Assembly: GCA_016839055.1 (NCBI GenBank)
Contig: JAEKNX010000004.1
Coordinates: forward strand, 1-64,000
DNA length: 64,000 nucleotides
Reading direction: 5' to 3'
DNA from: Spirochaetales bacterium
GTDB taxonomy: Bacteria; Spirochaetota; Spirochaetia; UBA9216
Within the stretch, counting starts at the first letter, position 1; each line of letters starts with the position of its first letter. The position numbers were made by a program, and so were the translations under genes. Below the pieces are notes generated by a model. That model was not told the origin of the DNA, made no database searches, and saw nothing but the letters and a program-made list of their open reading frames with translations. Of the stretch, positions 34,601 to 44,307 are shown piece by piece.

Positions 34601-35327
34601 TGCACGATGGGTTCCGCTCAAGATTCAGGTTGGCGATTTCCCAGGTGAAACCGTCTATTATCAGCAGTTTGTTTTTTAGCAACTCACCGCTCTCCGTCAA
34701 ATATTTGACCGCCTCCATGGCCTGCATAGAGCCAATTATACCGGCAGTCGCCCCTATTACAGGAATCGGGCCGTCTGCCTTGTATGCATCAGGGAAGATA
34801 CATCGCAGGCATGCGGTCTCGGGAGGCGCGATAAAACTTATCTGACCGGCATAACCGTTGATTCCGCCATGGACAATTGGAATTCTAGTTTTCAGTGAAA
34901 AGTCGTTTAAGACATAACGGGTTTCGATATTGTCCAGGCAGTCTATTATCAGGTCCGCTCCGTCAATCAGCTTCGATATATCTCCTTCAAGTTTGACGGT
35001 ACGTATCTCAACTGCAATTTCCGGATTGAGCTCGGTAAGCCGCCTGCGGGCAGATTCGGCCTTTAGTTCTCCAATGGCCGCTGTTGAATAAAGTATCTGC
35101 CGGTTCAGGTTCGACATATCAATTAGATCGTAATCTGCTATTATGAGCCTTCCGACGCCTGCCGCCGCGAGGTAAATGGATGCCGAACTACCAAGTCCTC
35201 CCGCTCCTGCAATGAACACGGTTGCCTGTTTCAGCTTTTTCTGGCTGAATCCATAGTCTGTTTCGAGAAGAAGCTGTCGTTTATAGCGTTCACTTTCATT
35301 CGAATTAAGTTTATATTCCAAATTCAT
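34575..35327 (-). CDS. ThiF/MoeB/HesA-family adenylyltransferase
   Basis: 250 residues. The nucleotide-binding motif FIAGAGGLGSSASIYLAAAG is followed by DLIDMSNLNRQILY, and two CxxC pairs (ETACLRCIF and NPSCRACGA) make the structural zinc site. It activates the C-terminal glycine of a small sulfur carrier such as MoaD or ThiS by adenylation. It lacks the rhodanese domain of MoeZ. Given two moeA-type genes about 10 kb away, MoeB for molybdopterin synthesis is plausible, but thiamine synthesis cannot be excluded. The final residues are encoded by the tandem repeat. Confidence 0.87.
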   Translation of the reverse strand: MNLEYKLNSNESERYKRQLLLETDYGFSQKKLKQATVFIAGAGGLGSSASIYLAAAGVGRLIIADYDLIDMSNLNRQILYSTAAIGELKAESARRRLTELNPEIAVEIRTVKLEGDISKLIDGADLIIDCLDNIETRYVLNDFSLKTRIPIVHGGINGYAGQISFIAPPETACLRCIFPDAYKADGPIPVIGATAGIIGSMQAMEAVKYLTESGELLKNKLLIIDGFTWEIANLNLERNPSCRACGASSA

Positions 35328-35363
35328 ATTGAAAATATACCATATTTTGGCGATATTAAGAAT

Positions 35364-35564
35364 ATGGATTGTTTTTCTAAAAATCCGCCCAGGGCACCGA
35401 ACTGTCTGAAATGTGAATACTTCAACGTTACCTGGGACAGGAATTTTCCTCGCGGATGCAGGGTTTTCGGCTTGAAAGGTAAAATGCTTCCGTCAATTAC
35501 CATTTTCAGGGCTACCGGAATACATTGTCCGTCTTTTATTAAATCTGACAGAATAAAGGACTGA
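35364..35564 (+). CDS. Small cysteine-containing conserved protein
   Basis: 66 residues. The core NCLKCEYFNVTWDRNFPRGC and GCRVFGLKGKMLPS, then GIHCPSF, resemble a widespread small-protein family with the pattern CxxC...YF.VTWD..FP.GCRxFG.K...P...V....G..C. Four cysteines suggest a zinc or redox site. The function is unknown; database names linking it to uracil-DNA glycosylase are probably errors. The Shine-Dalgarno is weak. It is divergent from the thiF-like gene, with 36 bp between starts. Confidence 0.7.
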   Translation: MDCFSKNPPRAPNCLKCEYFNVTWDRNFPRGCRVFGLKGKMLPSITIFRATGIHCPSFIKSDRIKD

Positions 35565-35627
35565 AGGCTTTTCACAAAACGTTATAAGCTTTATAATCTA
35601 TGGACTTCCAGATGAACGGAGAAAGTT

Positions 35628-36071
35628 TTGCAGGATATTTTTCAAAACAGAATATTATGGTCTGTCATAGTCGCACTTTTTGCTGCGCAGATTTTGAAGG
35701 TTATAACAGTACTCATAAGTGAAAGACATTTTAACCTCAGAAGAATCAGGGGGACAGGTGGAATGCCCTCTTCTCATTCTGCTTCAGTTGTAGCCTTGGC
35801 AACATCTGTCGGGTTTGAGAAAGGCTTTGCCAGCGCTGAGTTTACTATTGCACTTGTATTGGCATTCGTTGTGATGTATGACGCCTGTGGTATTAGAAAG
35901 GCCGCCGGTGAGCAGGCCGAAATTTTAAATGATCTGATGCAGCAGTTCTCCGATATGTTTAAAGACGGCTTTGAGTCGAAGAAGCTAGGCACTCTTCTTG
36001 GTCACACCCTTCCCCAGGTTTTCTTTGGGGCACTTCTTGGAATTTTTATATCTATTATAATCTACCTTTAA
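35628..36071 (+). CDS. Divergent PAP2-family (DUF212, YuiD-like) membrane protein
   Basis: 147 residues starting at a TTG with GGAGA 7 bp upstream. The signature RIRGTGGMPSSHSASVVALA contains the conserved PSSHS motif and is followed by YDACGIRKAAGEQAEILN, which together define the DUF212 family related to acid phosphatases and vanadium haloperoxidases. Four membrane helices are predicted. A phosphatase acting on a lipid or polyprenyl phosphate is likely by fold but unproven. It lies 14 bp before ychF and may be co-transcribed with it. Confidence 0.85.
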   Translation: MQDIFQNRILWSVIVALFAAQILKVITVLISERHFNLRRIRGTGGMPSSHSASVVALATSVGFEKGFASAEFTIALVLAFVVMYDACGIRKAAGEQAEILNDLMQQFSDMFKDGFESKKLGTLLGHTLPQVFFGALLGIFISIIIYL

Positions 36072-36084
36072 TTCGGAGGAATCT

Positions 36085-37194
36085 ATGGGTTTGAATTGCG
36101 GGATCGTGGGGCTTCCCAACGTGGGAAAGTCTACGATATTCTCAGCTCTTACATCTGCGCCGGCCGAGGCCGCGAACTATCCTTTCTGTACTATTGATCC
36201 AAATGTGGGCATTGTGAATGTTCCGGACGCTAGGTTAGAGAGGATTTCAGAAATTATTGTGCCGGCAAAGAAAGTGCCGGCCATAGTTGAATTTGTTGAC
36301 ATTGCAGGCCTTGTTAAAGGCGCGTCAAAGGGTGAAGGTCTTGGTAACCAGTTTTTGTCCCATATCCGTCAGGTAGGGATGATAATTCATGTGGTACGCT
36401 GTTTCGATAATGACGATATTACCCATGTGAGCGGTAAGATCGATCCAGAGTCGGACATTGAGATTATCAATATAGAACTTGCTCTAGCTGATCTTTCCAC
36501 CGTTGAAAAACGAATTGAGAAGAGCAGTAAACAGCTACGTTCTCCTGATAAGGATATATCGAAGAAGGCCAGGGCTATGGAGCCTGTGCTCGTGCAGCTT
36601 CAAAATGCTCTTTCTGAGGGAATTCCTGCGCGTTCACTCGAGTTTGATGATGATGTTATTGACGATGTGAGGGAATTGCAGCTGATCACTATGAAGAAGC
36701 ATATGTTTGTCTGCAATGTTGATGAAACAAATGAGGAAGAAAGCAATCCTTATGTCGAGGCTGTGAAAAAGATCGCCGCGGCCGAAGGCGCGGAAATCGC
36801 CGTAATTTGCGGTGCCCTCGAGGCTGATATAGCCGCCCTCGAGACCGAGGAAGAGAAGAAGGAATTTCTTGAGGAAGCAGGACTGTCGGAGTCCGGGCTG
36901 TCCCGGCTTATCCGGAAGGTCTACGGAGCCCTTGGTCTGAGAACATTCTTCACCGCCGGAACCGATGAAAACAGGGCCTGGACATATCATGAAGGTGCTC
37001 TTGCCCCCGAGGCTGCCGGCGTAATTCATACCGACTTTCAGAAAGGATTCATAAAGGCTGAAGTCTATCGCTGTGATGATCTTTTCGAGCTTGGTACGGA
37101 AGACGCTATCAGAAGGGCCGGAAAACTCAGGCAGGAAGGAAAAAATTACATTGTCCGTGACGGTGATGTAATGCATTTTAAATTCAACGTTTAA
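36085..37194 (+). CDS. ychF: Ribosome-associated GTPase/ATPase YchF (OLA1 family)
   Basis: 369 residues, the usual length, with GGAGG before the ATG. The P-loop GIVGLPNVGKSTIFSAL, switch region DIAGLVKGASKGEGLGNQFL and the variant NxxE-type base motif FVCNVDE (instead of NKxD) explain the ATP preference known for this family. The C-terminal TGS domain (LRTFFTAGTDENRAWTYHEG to the end) binds the ribosome. YchF is linked to translation quality control and oxidative stress sensing. Confidence 0.95.
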   Translation: MGLNCGIVGLPNVGKSTIFSALTSAPAEAANYPFCTIDPNVGIVNVPDARLERISEIIVPAKKVPAIVEFVDIAGLVKGASKGEGLGNQFLSHIRQVGMIIHVVRCFDNDDITHVSGKIDPESDIEIINIELALADLSTVEKRIEKSSKQLRSPDKDISKKARAMEPVLVQLQNALSEGIPARSLEFDDDVIDDVRELQLITMKKHMFVCNVDETNEEESNPYVEAVKKIAAAEGAEIAVICGALEADIAALETEEEKKEFLEEAGLSESGLSRLIRKVYGALGLRTFFTAGTDENRAWTYHEGALAPEAAGVIHTDFQKGFIKAEVYRCDDLFELGTEDAIRRAGKLRQEGKNYIVRDGDVMHFKFNV

Positions 37195-37234
37195 TGCTAA
37201 ATGAAAAATCGGCTAATCCGAAACCAATGGAAAT

Positions 37235-38326
37235 ATGATTTATAGAGAATACGGAAAAACAGGAAAAAAAATATCGGTGGTTGGATTCGGAGGAATGAGG
37301 TTTGATCTGCCTAATGAGACTGACGCCTCCGCCGAGCTTTTGCTGCATGCTTTTAATAAGGGTATCAATTATTTTGATACCGCACCTTTTTATTTTAAGG
37401 GAAAGTCCGAAAAGATTTTCGGAAGGGCTATCCCGGAACTCAGGAAGGCGGGCGGTGATTTCTATATATCTACAAAATCAATGGCCAAGGATGTAGACAG
37501 CCTGAGAATGGATCTCGAAAAATCATTAGAAAGGCTTGGAATTGATAAGGTCGATGTCTATCACGTCTGGTGTGTGCTCTCTCCTGATGATTACTCGAGG
37601 CGGAAGGCCGCGGGTATTATTGATGAGTTCTGGAAGATAAAAGAGGAGGGCCTGACTGATCACATCAGTATTTCTACCCATATGAGCGGGGTCGAAATAG
37701 AGAACCTTCTTGGAACCGAAGTCTTTGAAGGCATAACCGCGGGTTATTCAGCTATAAATTTCCCGTTCAGGGAAAGCGGAATAAATGCCGCCGCGAGGCG
37801 GGATATGGGTGTCGTTATAATGAATCCCCTCGGCGGAGGCTCTATAGTAAATAACCCAGATGAGTTTTCCTTTATCAAAATGAGACCCCGGCAATCTATG
37901 GTTGAAGCCGCCCTCCATTTTCTGCTTTCAAATACCGGAATAACTTCTGCTCTCGTAGGCTTTGGAAATAAAGACCACATTGACGAGGCCGTGGCTGCTG
38001 TTGACTCATTCATTCCTTATACCGAAGCCGAGACAGAGAGACTGAAAGAGAAAATACAGGAAGATTTTCAGAACATGTGTACTACCTGCGGTTACTGCAA
38101 TGTCTGTCCTGAAGATATCAAGGTCTGGGCATTCATGGAATCATATAATCATCTCATGTTAAAGTCACAGTACAAGGCTTCAGACCGGATTCACTGGCAT
38201 TGGAATGTTTCACCCGGTGAACTCGATAGATGTATCAGCTGCGGGAAATGCGAAGAGGCATGCACTCAGCATCTGCCGATACTCGAGCGGTTCGAAAAAT
38301 TGAGGAAGAACCTCAATACAAAGTGA
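37235..38326 (+). CDS. Aldo/keto reductase with C-terminal 4Fe-4S ferredoxin-like domain
   Basis: 363 residues. The aldo/keto reductase barrel starts at residue 1 (VVGFGGMRFDLP) with the catalytic aspartate in GINYFDTAPFY, the lysine in YISTKSM and a histidine in VDVYHVWCV. From about 285 the cysteines CTTCGYCNVC and CISCGKCEEAC give two cluster motifs, typical of the anaerobe subgroup COG1453. Electrons may come from reduced ferredoxin instead of NADPH. The substrate is unknown. It is followed after 16 bp by an unknown gene that probably shares its transcript. Confidence 0.88.
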   Translation: MIYREYGKTGKKISVVGFGGMRFDLPNETDASAELLLHAFNKGINYFDTAPFYFKGKSEKIFGRAIPELRKAGGDFYISTKSMAKDVDSLRMDLEKSLERLGIDKVDVYHVWCVLSPDDYSRRKAAGIIDEFWKIKEEGLTDHISISTHMSGVEIENLLGTEVFEGITAGYSAINFPFRESGINAAARRDMGVVIMNPLGGGSIVNNPDEFSFIKMRPRQSMVEAALHFLLSNTGITSALVGFGNKDHIDEAVAAVDSFIPYTEAETERLKEKIQEDFQNMCTTCGYCNVCPEDIKVWAFMESYNHLMLKSQYKASDRIHWHWNVSPGELDRCISCGKCEEACTQHLPILERFEKLRKNLNTK

Positions 38327-38342
38327 GGAAGGGAGCTGCGTA

Positions 38343-38933
38343 ATGGATGACATGCTTTTTAAGATAGTCGAATACATTCTCAATATAGCAGAGCCGGAGG
38401 AACTTGAAGTTGTACAGGCGGCTCTGAAGAAAAGGCTTAGCGAAAAAAGGAATAGTCCGGTACTCGGCCTGAATCCCGGCAAACTGGCATCTCAGACCAC
38501 CGGCAGATTAAATGATCAACTCGAAATGCAGAAACGCAGTGTAACCGAGATGGCCGTCAAATTCGCCGCGGATATAATCAGAAAGAACGCGCCCGAGCTA
38601 AATGAAGATCAGGTGCAAGAACTGCTTTCGGGATTTATGCCGGAGTTTGCTGGAGGATCTCCCTCAAAGGGTTCGGCTGCGGGAAGTATTCCGGACGGAC
38701 AAAGCCTTCCTCCGGGAATGATTGTTCAGATGGTTACTCAGTTTGTTGAGTACAGCGAAGGCTCAATGGGCGCCGGAGAACAGGTTCAGATGGAGCAGAA
38801 TATTCCCGGCTGGAAAGAAAAATACTGGCGTTCATTTCCCGGGCAGGTGCAGAAACTTATTTCTCTCTACTTGAATGGAGACATAGACCGGCAGCGTTTT
38901 GAGGCCCATGTTTATGAGGTTCTGGGGCTCTAA
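38343..38933 (+). CDS. Uncharacterised 196-residue protein
   Basis: I do not recognise this protein. It starts with a good GGAAGGGAG site. Residues 1-45 look like two amphipathic helices (LFKIVEYILNIAEPEELEVV). The middle (about 55-100) is helical and charged, then a Gly/Ser/Pro-rich linker (GGSPSKGSAAGSIPDGQSLP) precedes a C-terminal helical part with YWRSFPGQVQKLISLYLNGD. No membrane segment, signal or cysteine motif is present. It follows the aldo/keto reductase by 16 bp and overlaps the convergent methyltransferase gene by 4 bp. Composition matches its neighbours, so it appears to be a real, lineage-restricted gene. Confidence 0.7.
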   Translation: MDDMLFKIVEYILNIAEPEELEVVQAALKKRLSEKRNSPVLGLNPGKLASQTTGRLNDQLEMQKRSVTEMAVKFAADIIRKNAPELNEDQVQELLSGFMPEFAGGSPSKGSAAGSIPDGQSLPPGMIVQMVTQFVEYSEGSMGAGEQVQMEQNIPGWKEKYWRSFPGQVQKLISLYLNGDIDRQRFEAHVYEVLGL

Positions 38934-39658
38934 TCCCTGGAGGCCAGACCCCGGATTTTATCGAAAATATTTTCAAGGCGGTTTGCTTCTCCCGCGGACA
39001 GTGAAGCCCGTGCTAAAATGTCCCTGAAAAATATTCTCATATCGGTGTCGTCGACCTGTTTGAAAAAACCTATGTCCCGGAGGTTTTCAGTAATTCCCGA
39101 AGTCAGCTCATCGAGCTTTTCTCTGTCTAACGGACGGTAGCCCAGGTGTTTCGTTTCCTTTCGCGCTTCATTGTAAATCTGGTAGGTGATGATCTGAACG
39201 GCGTGAGATAGATTCAGTGAAGGGAAGTCCTCGGATGTCGGAATCCTGACAGCCGCATTGCAGAGGGAAAGATCATGATCATTTAATCCGGAAACCTCGT
39301 TGCCGAAAACCAGGGCAAGCTCTCCTTTCTCCTCTCCGCTGAGACTTAAGACCTTCACTGTAAGCTGCTCGGGCAGTATGCTGAAGTATTTTCTCTTCTT
39401 GCCCCTCCGTCTTGAAATTGCCGCCGAGTACACCGTCCCTTCGAGCGCCTGCTCAACTGAGCCGCAGAATACGGCATTTTCTAGAATATCAATGGCATGA
39501 ATGGCGGTAACTGCCGCTCTTTCAAAGTCCACATCGGTTGTGCCGGCAATATAAAGCCTGGAGAAGCCCATGTTCTTCATCGCCCTGCAGACCGAGCCGA
39601 CGTTTTTCCCCGACCGGGGGTTCTCGAGTATTATTCTAATATTTGAAAATCTGTTCAT
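38930..39658 (-). CDS. SpoU-family RNA 2'-O-methyltransferase, TrmJ-like
   Basis: 242 residues. It has the three SpoU motifs: ENPRSGKNVGSVCRAMKNMG near the N-terminus, LVFGNEVSGL in the middle and LNLSHAVQIITYQIY, forming the trefoil knot that holds S-adenosylmethionine. The sequence order and length agree with TrmJ, which methylates position 32 of the tRNA anticodon loop, and the C-terminal ~80 residues are the extra TrmJ-like helical extension. Another tRNA or rRNA target is possible. It is located just downstream of the rsh gene on the same strand. Confidence 0.85.
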   Translation of the reverse strand: MNRFSNIRIILENPRSGKNVGSVCRAMKNMGFSRLYIAGTTDVDFERAAVTAIHAIDILENAVFCGSVEQALEGTVYSAAISRRRGKKRKYFSILPEQLTVKVLSLSGEEKGELALVFGNEVSGLNDHDLSLCNAAVRIPTSEDFPSLNLSHAVQIITYQIYNEARKETKHLGYRPLDREKLDELTSGITENLRDIGFFKQVDDTDMRIFFRDILARASLSAGEANRLENIFDKIRGLASRD

Positions 39659-39679
39659 CTATTTCCTTCCTGGAGCATG

Positions 39680-41689
39680 TTAGGACAGCGGCCTGATATT
39701 TAAAACTGATGGAATAGTTCTGATGCTTTTTAGAATCTGCTTATATTCTACACTGCGGTGCATTTCCATTGTGAAGCTGCCCTTCAGGTTTCCCTTGTCG
39801 TTTTCCTCGAGTTTTCCCTCAATCAGGTGGCCGCCGTATTTTCTTACCGAGCCTTCAATCTCCGAGAAAAGATCATTAGTCAGCTTTGAAGTTACTTCGA
39901 ATCTCCTGGATGTCACTGGTGAGACAGCCTCCCATTCGACTTCGATACTTCGCTCACTGAACTCGTTAATATTTTTAAGGTTCGTGCAGTTTCTTTTATG
40001 AACTATTATTCCTCTTCCGCGGGATACGTAACCGATGATATCATCACCTGTAGTCGGGTGACAGCAGTTTGCCAGGCTGATCATCATGTTTTTCTCATCC
40101 CCAATCTTGAAGACAACCCTCGCGGAGTCAAGGACTTTCTTAATTACCTCGGCTGTATCGCTTCCGCCTGATTTTTGTTTCGGCTTTACTTCTTTTGCCG
40201 GGAGGCCTGGGACCTGGGCTTTCTTGGCTATGATATTTTTTTCAATAATCAGATCTTCATTGTGTTTGTTCAGCCATTGCCTGATTTTGTCTCTTGCCTT
40301 CGACGTCTTGGCAAAACGCAGCCAGTTTAAATTTGGCTTGCCTCTGTTTGATGTAAGAACTTCCACAACCTGAGTGTTTCGGAGGGGCATGTTGAGGGGG
40401 ATAATAGACCCGTCAGCCTTGGCTCCTATACAGCGATTGCCGACCTCAGTATGGATGTGGTAGGCGAAATCAATTGGGGTTGAGTCTTTTGCCAGTTCCA
40501 TAATATGACCCTTGGGAGTAAACACGTAGATAGAATCACGAAGAATTTCACCCTTTATCTCTTCCCAGAAGTCCATCTGCGGAACATGCTGCTCATTCCA
40601 GCGTTTCAGTTTGTTGATAATCGCGAGATCTTCAGTCTTTAGTTTGTCTGTATTATTTATATCTTTATATATCCAATGGGCCGCTACTCCATACTCGGCA
40701 GTATAATGCATGGCATAGGTTCGGATCTGAACCTCGAGCCTTCTTCCTTCATTACACATGACAGTAGTATGCAGGCTCTGATACTGATTTGATTTGGCCA
40801 TGGCAATATAATCTTTAAACCTGTTTTCAATCGGGGGCCACAGCCGATGCACTATCCCGAGAATCGTATAACATTCATTCTGGGTATTGCAGAGAATCCT
40901 GATTCCCAGGAGGTCGTTGATATCTTCAAGCGCCTTCTTCCGTTTTTTCATCTTCCTATAGACGGAGTAGATGTGTTTTGCCCTGGTGGTCACCTCAATC
41001 TGTATGCCCTCTTCATGGGTCGTTTTGAGGATGGTTCGTTCGACTTTTTTCAGATAGTTTGTATTCTCATGCTGAACAAGATGGAGAGTACCTGAGAGCT
41101 GTTTGTAAACTTCCGGTTTGAGATGTTTCAGCGCCAGATCTTCGAGATCAGTTTTAAGTCCGGATATTCCGAGTCTTCCCGCAAGGGGGGCATAAATCTC
41201 AAGACATTCCTGTGCAATGCTTTTTCTTTTAGCTTCAGGAAGATGCTGCAGGGTCTGCATATTGTGAAGCTTATCGGCCAGCTTAATGATGATTACCCGG
41301 ATGTCTTTGGTCATGGCAATGAGCATCTTGCGCATAGTCTCGGTTTCCTGAATACTCTTGCTCTTTGCTTTTACGATTGAAATTTTTGTAACCCCGTCGA
41401 CGAGGGCAACAACCTGCCGGCCGAATTCTTTTTTCATCTCGGTTTCGGAAGTCCCTGTATCTTCGAGTATGTCATGAAGCAGGGCTGCTATAACGGTCTC
41501 ATCGTCCATTCCGAGTTCTACGAGAAATTCCGCTACTTTAAGTGGATGGATGAAAAAGGGTTCGCCGCTTGCCCGTTTCTGATCACCATGTTTAAGCTCG
41601 GACCAGGCTACAGCCTTCATTATCCTGGCTCTTTCAGTTGGGCGGTATTTATTTAGTTTATTTTCAAATTTCTGTATTTTATGATCCAC
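39680..41689 (-). CDS. rsh: RelA/SpoT homologue, (p)ppGpp synthetase/hydrolase
   Basis: 669 residues, slightly short for the long RSH class. The HD hydrolase is intact (FFIHPLKVAEF, LLHDILEDT), as is the synthetase (GIRILCNTQNECYTILG, NQYQSLHTTV, EVQIRTYAMHYTAEYGVAAH). Next come the TGS domain (IYVFTPKGHIMELAKDSTPI), a zinc-finger-like CC motif (SLANCCHPTTGDD) and a C-terminal ACT domain. So the cell's stringent-response alarmone may be both made and destroyed by this one protein. The start is GTG, overlapping prmC by 11 bp in the same direction; this places rsh in a prfA-prmC-rsh-methylase operon. Confidence 0.94.
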   Translation of the reverse strand: MDHKIQKFENKLNKYRPTERARIMKAVAWSELKHGDQKRASGEPFFIHPLKVAEFLVELGMDDETVIAALLHDILEDTGTSETEMKKEFGRQVVALVDGVTKISIVKAKSKSIQETETMRKMLIAMTKDIRVIIIKLADKLHNMQTLQHLPEAKRKSIAQECLEIYAPLAGRLGISGLKTDLEDLALKHLKPEVYKQLSGTLHLVQHENTNYLKKVERTILKTTHEEGIQIEVTTRAKHIYSVYRKMKKRKKALEDINDLLGIRILCNTQNECYTILGIVHRLWPPIENRFKDYIAMAKSNQYQSLHTTVMCNEGRRLEVQIRTYAMHYTAEYGVAAHWIYKDINNTDKLKTEDLAIINKLKRWNEQHVPQMDFWEEIKGEILRDSIYVFTPKGHIMELAKDSTPIDFAYHIHTEVGNRCIGAKADGSIIPLNMPLRNTQVVEVLTSNRGKPNLNWLRFAKTSKARDKIRQWLNKHNEDLIIEKNIIAKKAQVPGLPAKEVKPKQKSGGSDTAEVIKKVLDSARVVFKIGDEKNMMISLANCCHPTTGDDIIGYVSRGRGIIVHKRNCTNLKNINEFSERSIEVEWEAVSPVTSRRFEVTSKLTNDLFSEIEGSVRKYGGHLIEGKLEENDKGNLKGSFTMEMHRSVEYKQILKSIRTIPSVLNIRPLS

Positions 41690-42527
41690 TTGTTCTACCG
41701 CTTGTTATCCTGTTTCTTCCGGCGAGATCCTTTGATATTTTAACATCAAGGAAACCGGTAGCGGTCATCAGGCTGCTGATAGTTTCCGCTTGCTGCGGTC
41801 CCGCCTCAATTAGAAGATAGCTGTTGTTTTTTAGATGATTCAGTGAAACAAGTACTATTTTCCTTATCAGATCCAGTCCGTCATCGCCGCCGTCGAGGGC
41901 CAGTTCAGGTTCAGGCCAGCCTGAAAGTTTCATTCCGTTGGTTTCCCGGCTGCTGAGGTATGGCGGATTAGTCACAATCATGTCAAATTTCCCGGAAATC
42001 GAGTCAAAGAGACTGCTCTCTATGAATTTTACTTCTGCACTGAGATATTCAGCGTTGGACTCTGCGACATCTATCGCATCAGATGAAACATCCGATGCGG
42101 TGACTCTAATCAGGGGATTCTCAAGCTTCAGGGTGACAGCTATGCATCCGCTTCCGGTGCATAGATCGAGTAAATCAGGATGTTTCTGGCCGGAGAGCAA
42201 AGTCAGCGCCTGGTCAATTATACATTCGGTATCAGGTCTTGGAACCAAAACCCTCTGGTCAACATAAAAATCCCTGCCGTAGAACTCCTTCTGTTTTCTG
42301 ATATAGGAGACCGGCAGTCCTTTGAGCCTTTTTTCAATAAGATTTATGAAGTTTTCGTAGATTTCAGAATGAAGTTCTTCGGGATACCTTGAGAACAGCT
42401 GTTCTTTTGAAAGCCCCGCGGCAAAGGCGAGCAGAACAGAAGAGTCGAGAAAAGGTGTGTCACAAAATAGAATGTCGCCCGACTGAAGCCGGGTCGAGCC
42501 CTCTATGAGAGCGTCTCTGAAGGTCAT
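41679..42527 (-). CDS. prmC: Peptide chain release factor N5-glutamine methyltransferase
   Basis: 282 residues when started at the ATG at 42527, which gives the family length; the longer frame to 42590 would overlap prfA by 53 bp. The N-terminal helical domain precedes the methyltransferase fold with LLDLCTGSGCIAVTLKL and the catalytic VTNPPYLSSRE. It methylates the glutamine of the GGQ motif of release factors, so its position directly after prfA (10 bp) makes biochemical sense. It overlaps the following rsh gene by 11 bp. Confidence 0.94.
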   Translation of the reverse strand: MTFRDALIEGSTRLQSGDILFCDTPFLDSSVLLAFAAGLSKEQLFSRYPEELHSEIYENFINLIEKRLKGLPVSYIRKQKEFYGRDFYVDQRVLVPRPDTECIIDQALTLLSGQKHPDLLDLCTGSGCIAVTLKLENPLIRVTASDVSSDAIDVAESNAEYLSAEVKFIESSLFDSISGKFDMIVTNPPYLSSRETNGMKLSGWPEPELALDGGDDGLDLIRKIVLVSLNHLKNNSYLLIEAGPQQAETISSLMTATGFLDVKISKDLAGRNRITSGRTSGS

Positions 42528-42537
42528 AGTGTGCCTG

Positions 42538-43605
42538 CTACTTGTCAGCTTGCAGATATTCTTCCCTGTCGCTGAGTTGTAATGCTTCAATTACCTCATC
42601 CATGTTGCCTTCGATAATCGAATCGAGTTTATATAGAGTCAGATTGATCCGGTGATCGGTTAACCGGTTCTGGGGGAAGTTATAGGTTCTAATCCTTTCG
42701 GATCTGTCGCCTGAGCCGACCTGGCTTTTTCTGTCGTCCGAACGGATTTTTGCCAGTCTTGCATCTTCAGCTTCATATAGCCGGGCTTTAAGAACCCTCA
42801 TGGCCTTAGCCTTGTTTTTGATCTGGGATTTTTCATCCTGACAGGTGACCACCAGACCTGTGGGTAGGTGGGTAATTCTAACGGCAGAGTCAGTCGTGTT
42901 AACACTCTGGCCGCCGGGACCTGATGATCTGTAAACATCGAACTTCAGATCTTCGGTTTTTATAACAATGTCGGTGCCTTCGGCCTCCGGCAGAACCGCG
43001 ATGGTAACGGCCGAGGTGTGAACCCTGCCTGATGACTCGGTGGCAGGAACCCTCTGAACCCGGTGAACCCCGCTCTCATATTTAAGATCGCCGAATACAT
43101 GTTTGCCGCCGATTGAAAAGACAATTTCCTTGAATCCGCCGAGGTTGATTTCATTTGTAGACAACACCTCAACCTTCCATTTTCGGGTCTCGGCGAGCCT
43201 TGAATACATTCGGAAGAGGTCCGCAACAAAGAGCGCCGCCTCGTCTCCGCCGGTACCGGCCCTTATTTCCATGATTATATTCTTGCTGTCCCTCGGATCT
43301 TTTGGGATGAGGAGGGCTTTGAGCCTTTCCTCACTCGCCTTAAGGCTGTCCTCGAGACCGTCCAGCTCTTCGCGGGCCATTTCCTTCATCTCAGCGTCTT
43401 TTTCATTTTCGATGAGGAGTTTGGCATCGGAAATTTCGGCGCGTATTTTCCGGTAAAGCTGTATTTCGGCGACAGTTTCCTGCATATGCGAGTGCTCTTG
43501 AGCTATCTCTTTATATTTTTTCATGTCCTTCATTATATCCGGATCACTGATTTGAGCTTCAAGATCTTTGAAGTGGATTTCTATTTCGTCTAGTTTCGCT
43601 ATCAT
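42538..43605 (-). CDS. prfA: Peptide chain release factor 1
   Basis: 355 residues. The stop-codon recognition tripeptide lies in [17 protein letters not shown] (PAT, specific for UAA and UAG), and the catalytic GGQ is in [17 protein letters not shown]. The acidic N-terminal coiled-coil domain is complete. There is no frameshift site, so it is RF1 and not RF2. It starts the operon prfA-prmC-rsh-trmJ-like on the minus strand. Confidence 0.97.
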   Translation of the reverse strand: MIAKLDEIEIHFKDLEAQISDPDIMKDMKKYKEIAQEHSHMQETVAEIQLYRKIRAEISDAKLLIENEKDAEMKEMAREELDGLEDSLKASEERLKALLIPKDPRDSKNIIMEIRAGTGGDEAALFVADLFRMYSRLAETRKWKVEVLSTNEINLGGFKEIVFSIGGKHVFGDLKYESGVHRVQRVPATESSGRVHTSAVTIAVLPEAEGTDIVIKTEDLKFDVYRSSGPGGQSVNTTDSAVRITHLPTGLVVTCQDEKSQIKNKAKAMRVLKARLYEAEDARLAKIRSDDRKSQVGSGDRSERIRTYNFPQNRLTDHRINLTLYKLDSIIEGNMDEVIEALQLSDREEYLQADK

Positions 43606-43636
43606 AGGATTACTTTATCAGAATAAGCTAATTAAT

Positions 43637-44203
43637 TCAACGTTTCCTCGGCCGCAGAAAACCAAACAGGCTCCCGAAAACTCCTCCGATAATATGGGCA
43701 AACTGGGATATATCGTCATAGCTGAACGCGTTAATAATTTCAACTGCGAGGTAAAGAATCAGGATTAGAATGAATGTCAGAGGAATTTCGCCGTTTCTAT
43801 TGTTTGTGAATGATGTAAGCAGAATCATCATAAACACTACGCCGCTTGCACCGAGCAGGGCTGTCGGGAATAGAAAGGCGTTCAGAAGCCCTGTAACAAT
43901 TGCCGTAATAAAGATCATGAAAAAGAGGGAAACCGAGCCGTATTTTTCCTCAAGGATTGGTCCTAAAAGAAGCATCAGGGCCATATTGCTCAGCAGGTGA
44001 GTCCAGCTGGAGTGTCCGAGAATATGTGTAAACAGGGTCATCCAGTCCAGGGGGTCCGATGTATTGAACAGGCCCCGGCCGGGAACCATGAAATAAGTCG
44101 GTATAAGATGTGAGCCCGATACCTGATCGATTAAAACCAGAATTGTTGCTATCAGCGCAATCGTTAAGGTTGCCGGTGCATTATATTTTATTTTGACGCT
44201 CAT
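43637..44203 (-). CDS. Rhomboid-family intramembrane serine protease
   Basis: 188 residues with six membrane helices and no extra domains. The catalytic serine is in LLGASGVVF (near residue 119) and the histidine in FAHIIGGVFGSLFGF (near 169). The helix 2 motif HSSWTHLLSNMALMLLLG matches the conserved HxxxHxxxN pattern region. Rhomboids cut other membrane proteins within the lipid bilayer. Upstream, between this start and the tRNA, lie a small perfect hairpin (44253-44274) and the 48-bp repeats. Confidence 0.9.
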   Translation of the reverse strand: MSVKIKYNAPATLTIALIATILVLIDQVSGSHLIPTYFMVPGRGLFNTSDPLDWMTLFTHILGHSSWTHLLSNMALMLLLGPILEEKYGSVSLFFMIFITAIVTGLLNAFLFPTALLGASGVVFMMILLTSFTNNRNGEIPLTFILILILYLAVEIINAFSYDDISQFAHIIGGVFGSLFGFLRPRKR

Positions 44204-44307
44204 TAATTTCTCCGGAAATAGTGTTTATAATGAGTATCGGCAATTTTTAACGTTGGAGTAATACCGTACTCCAATAAGTTATACCTCGAGCCTCTAACTG
44301 ACTGTTT

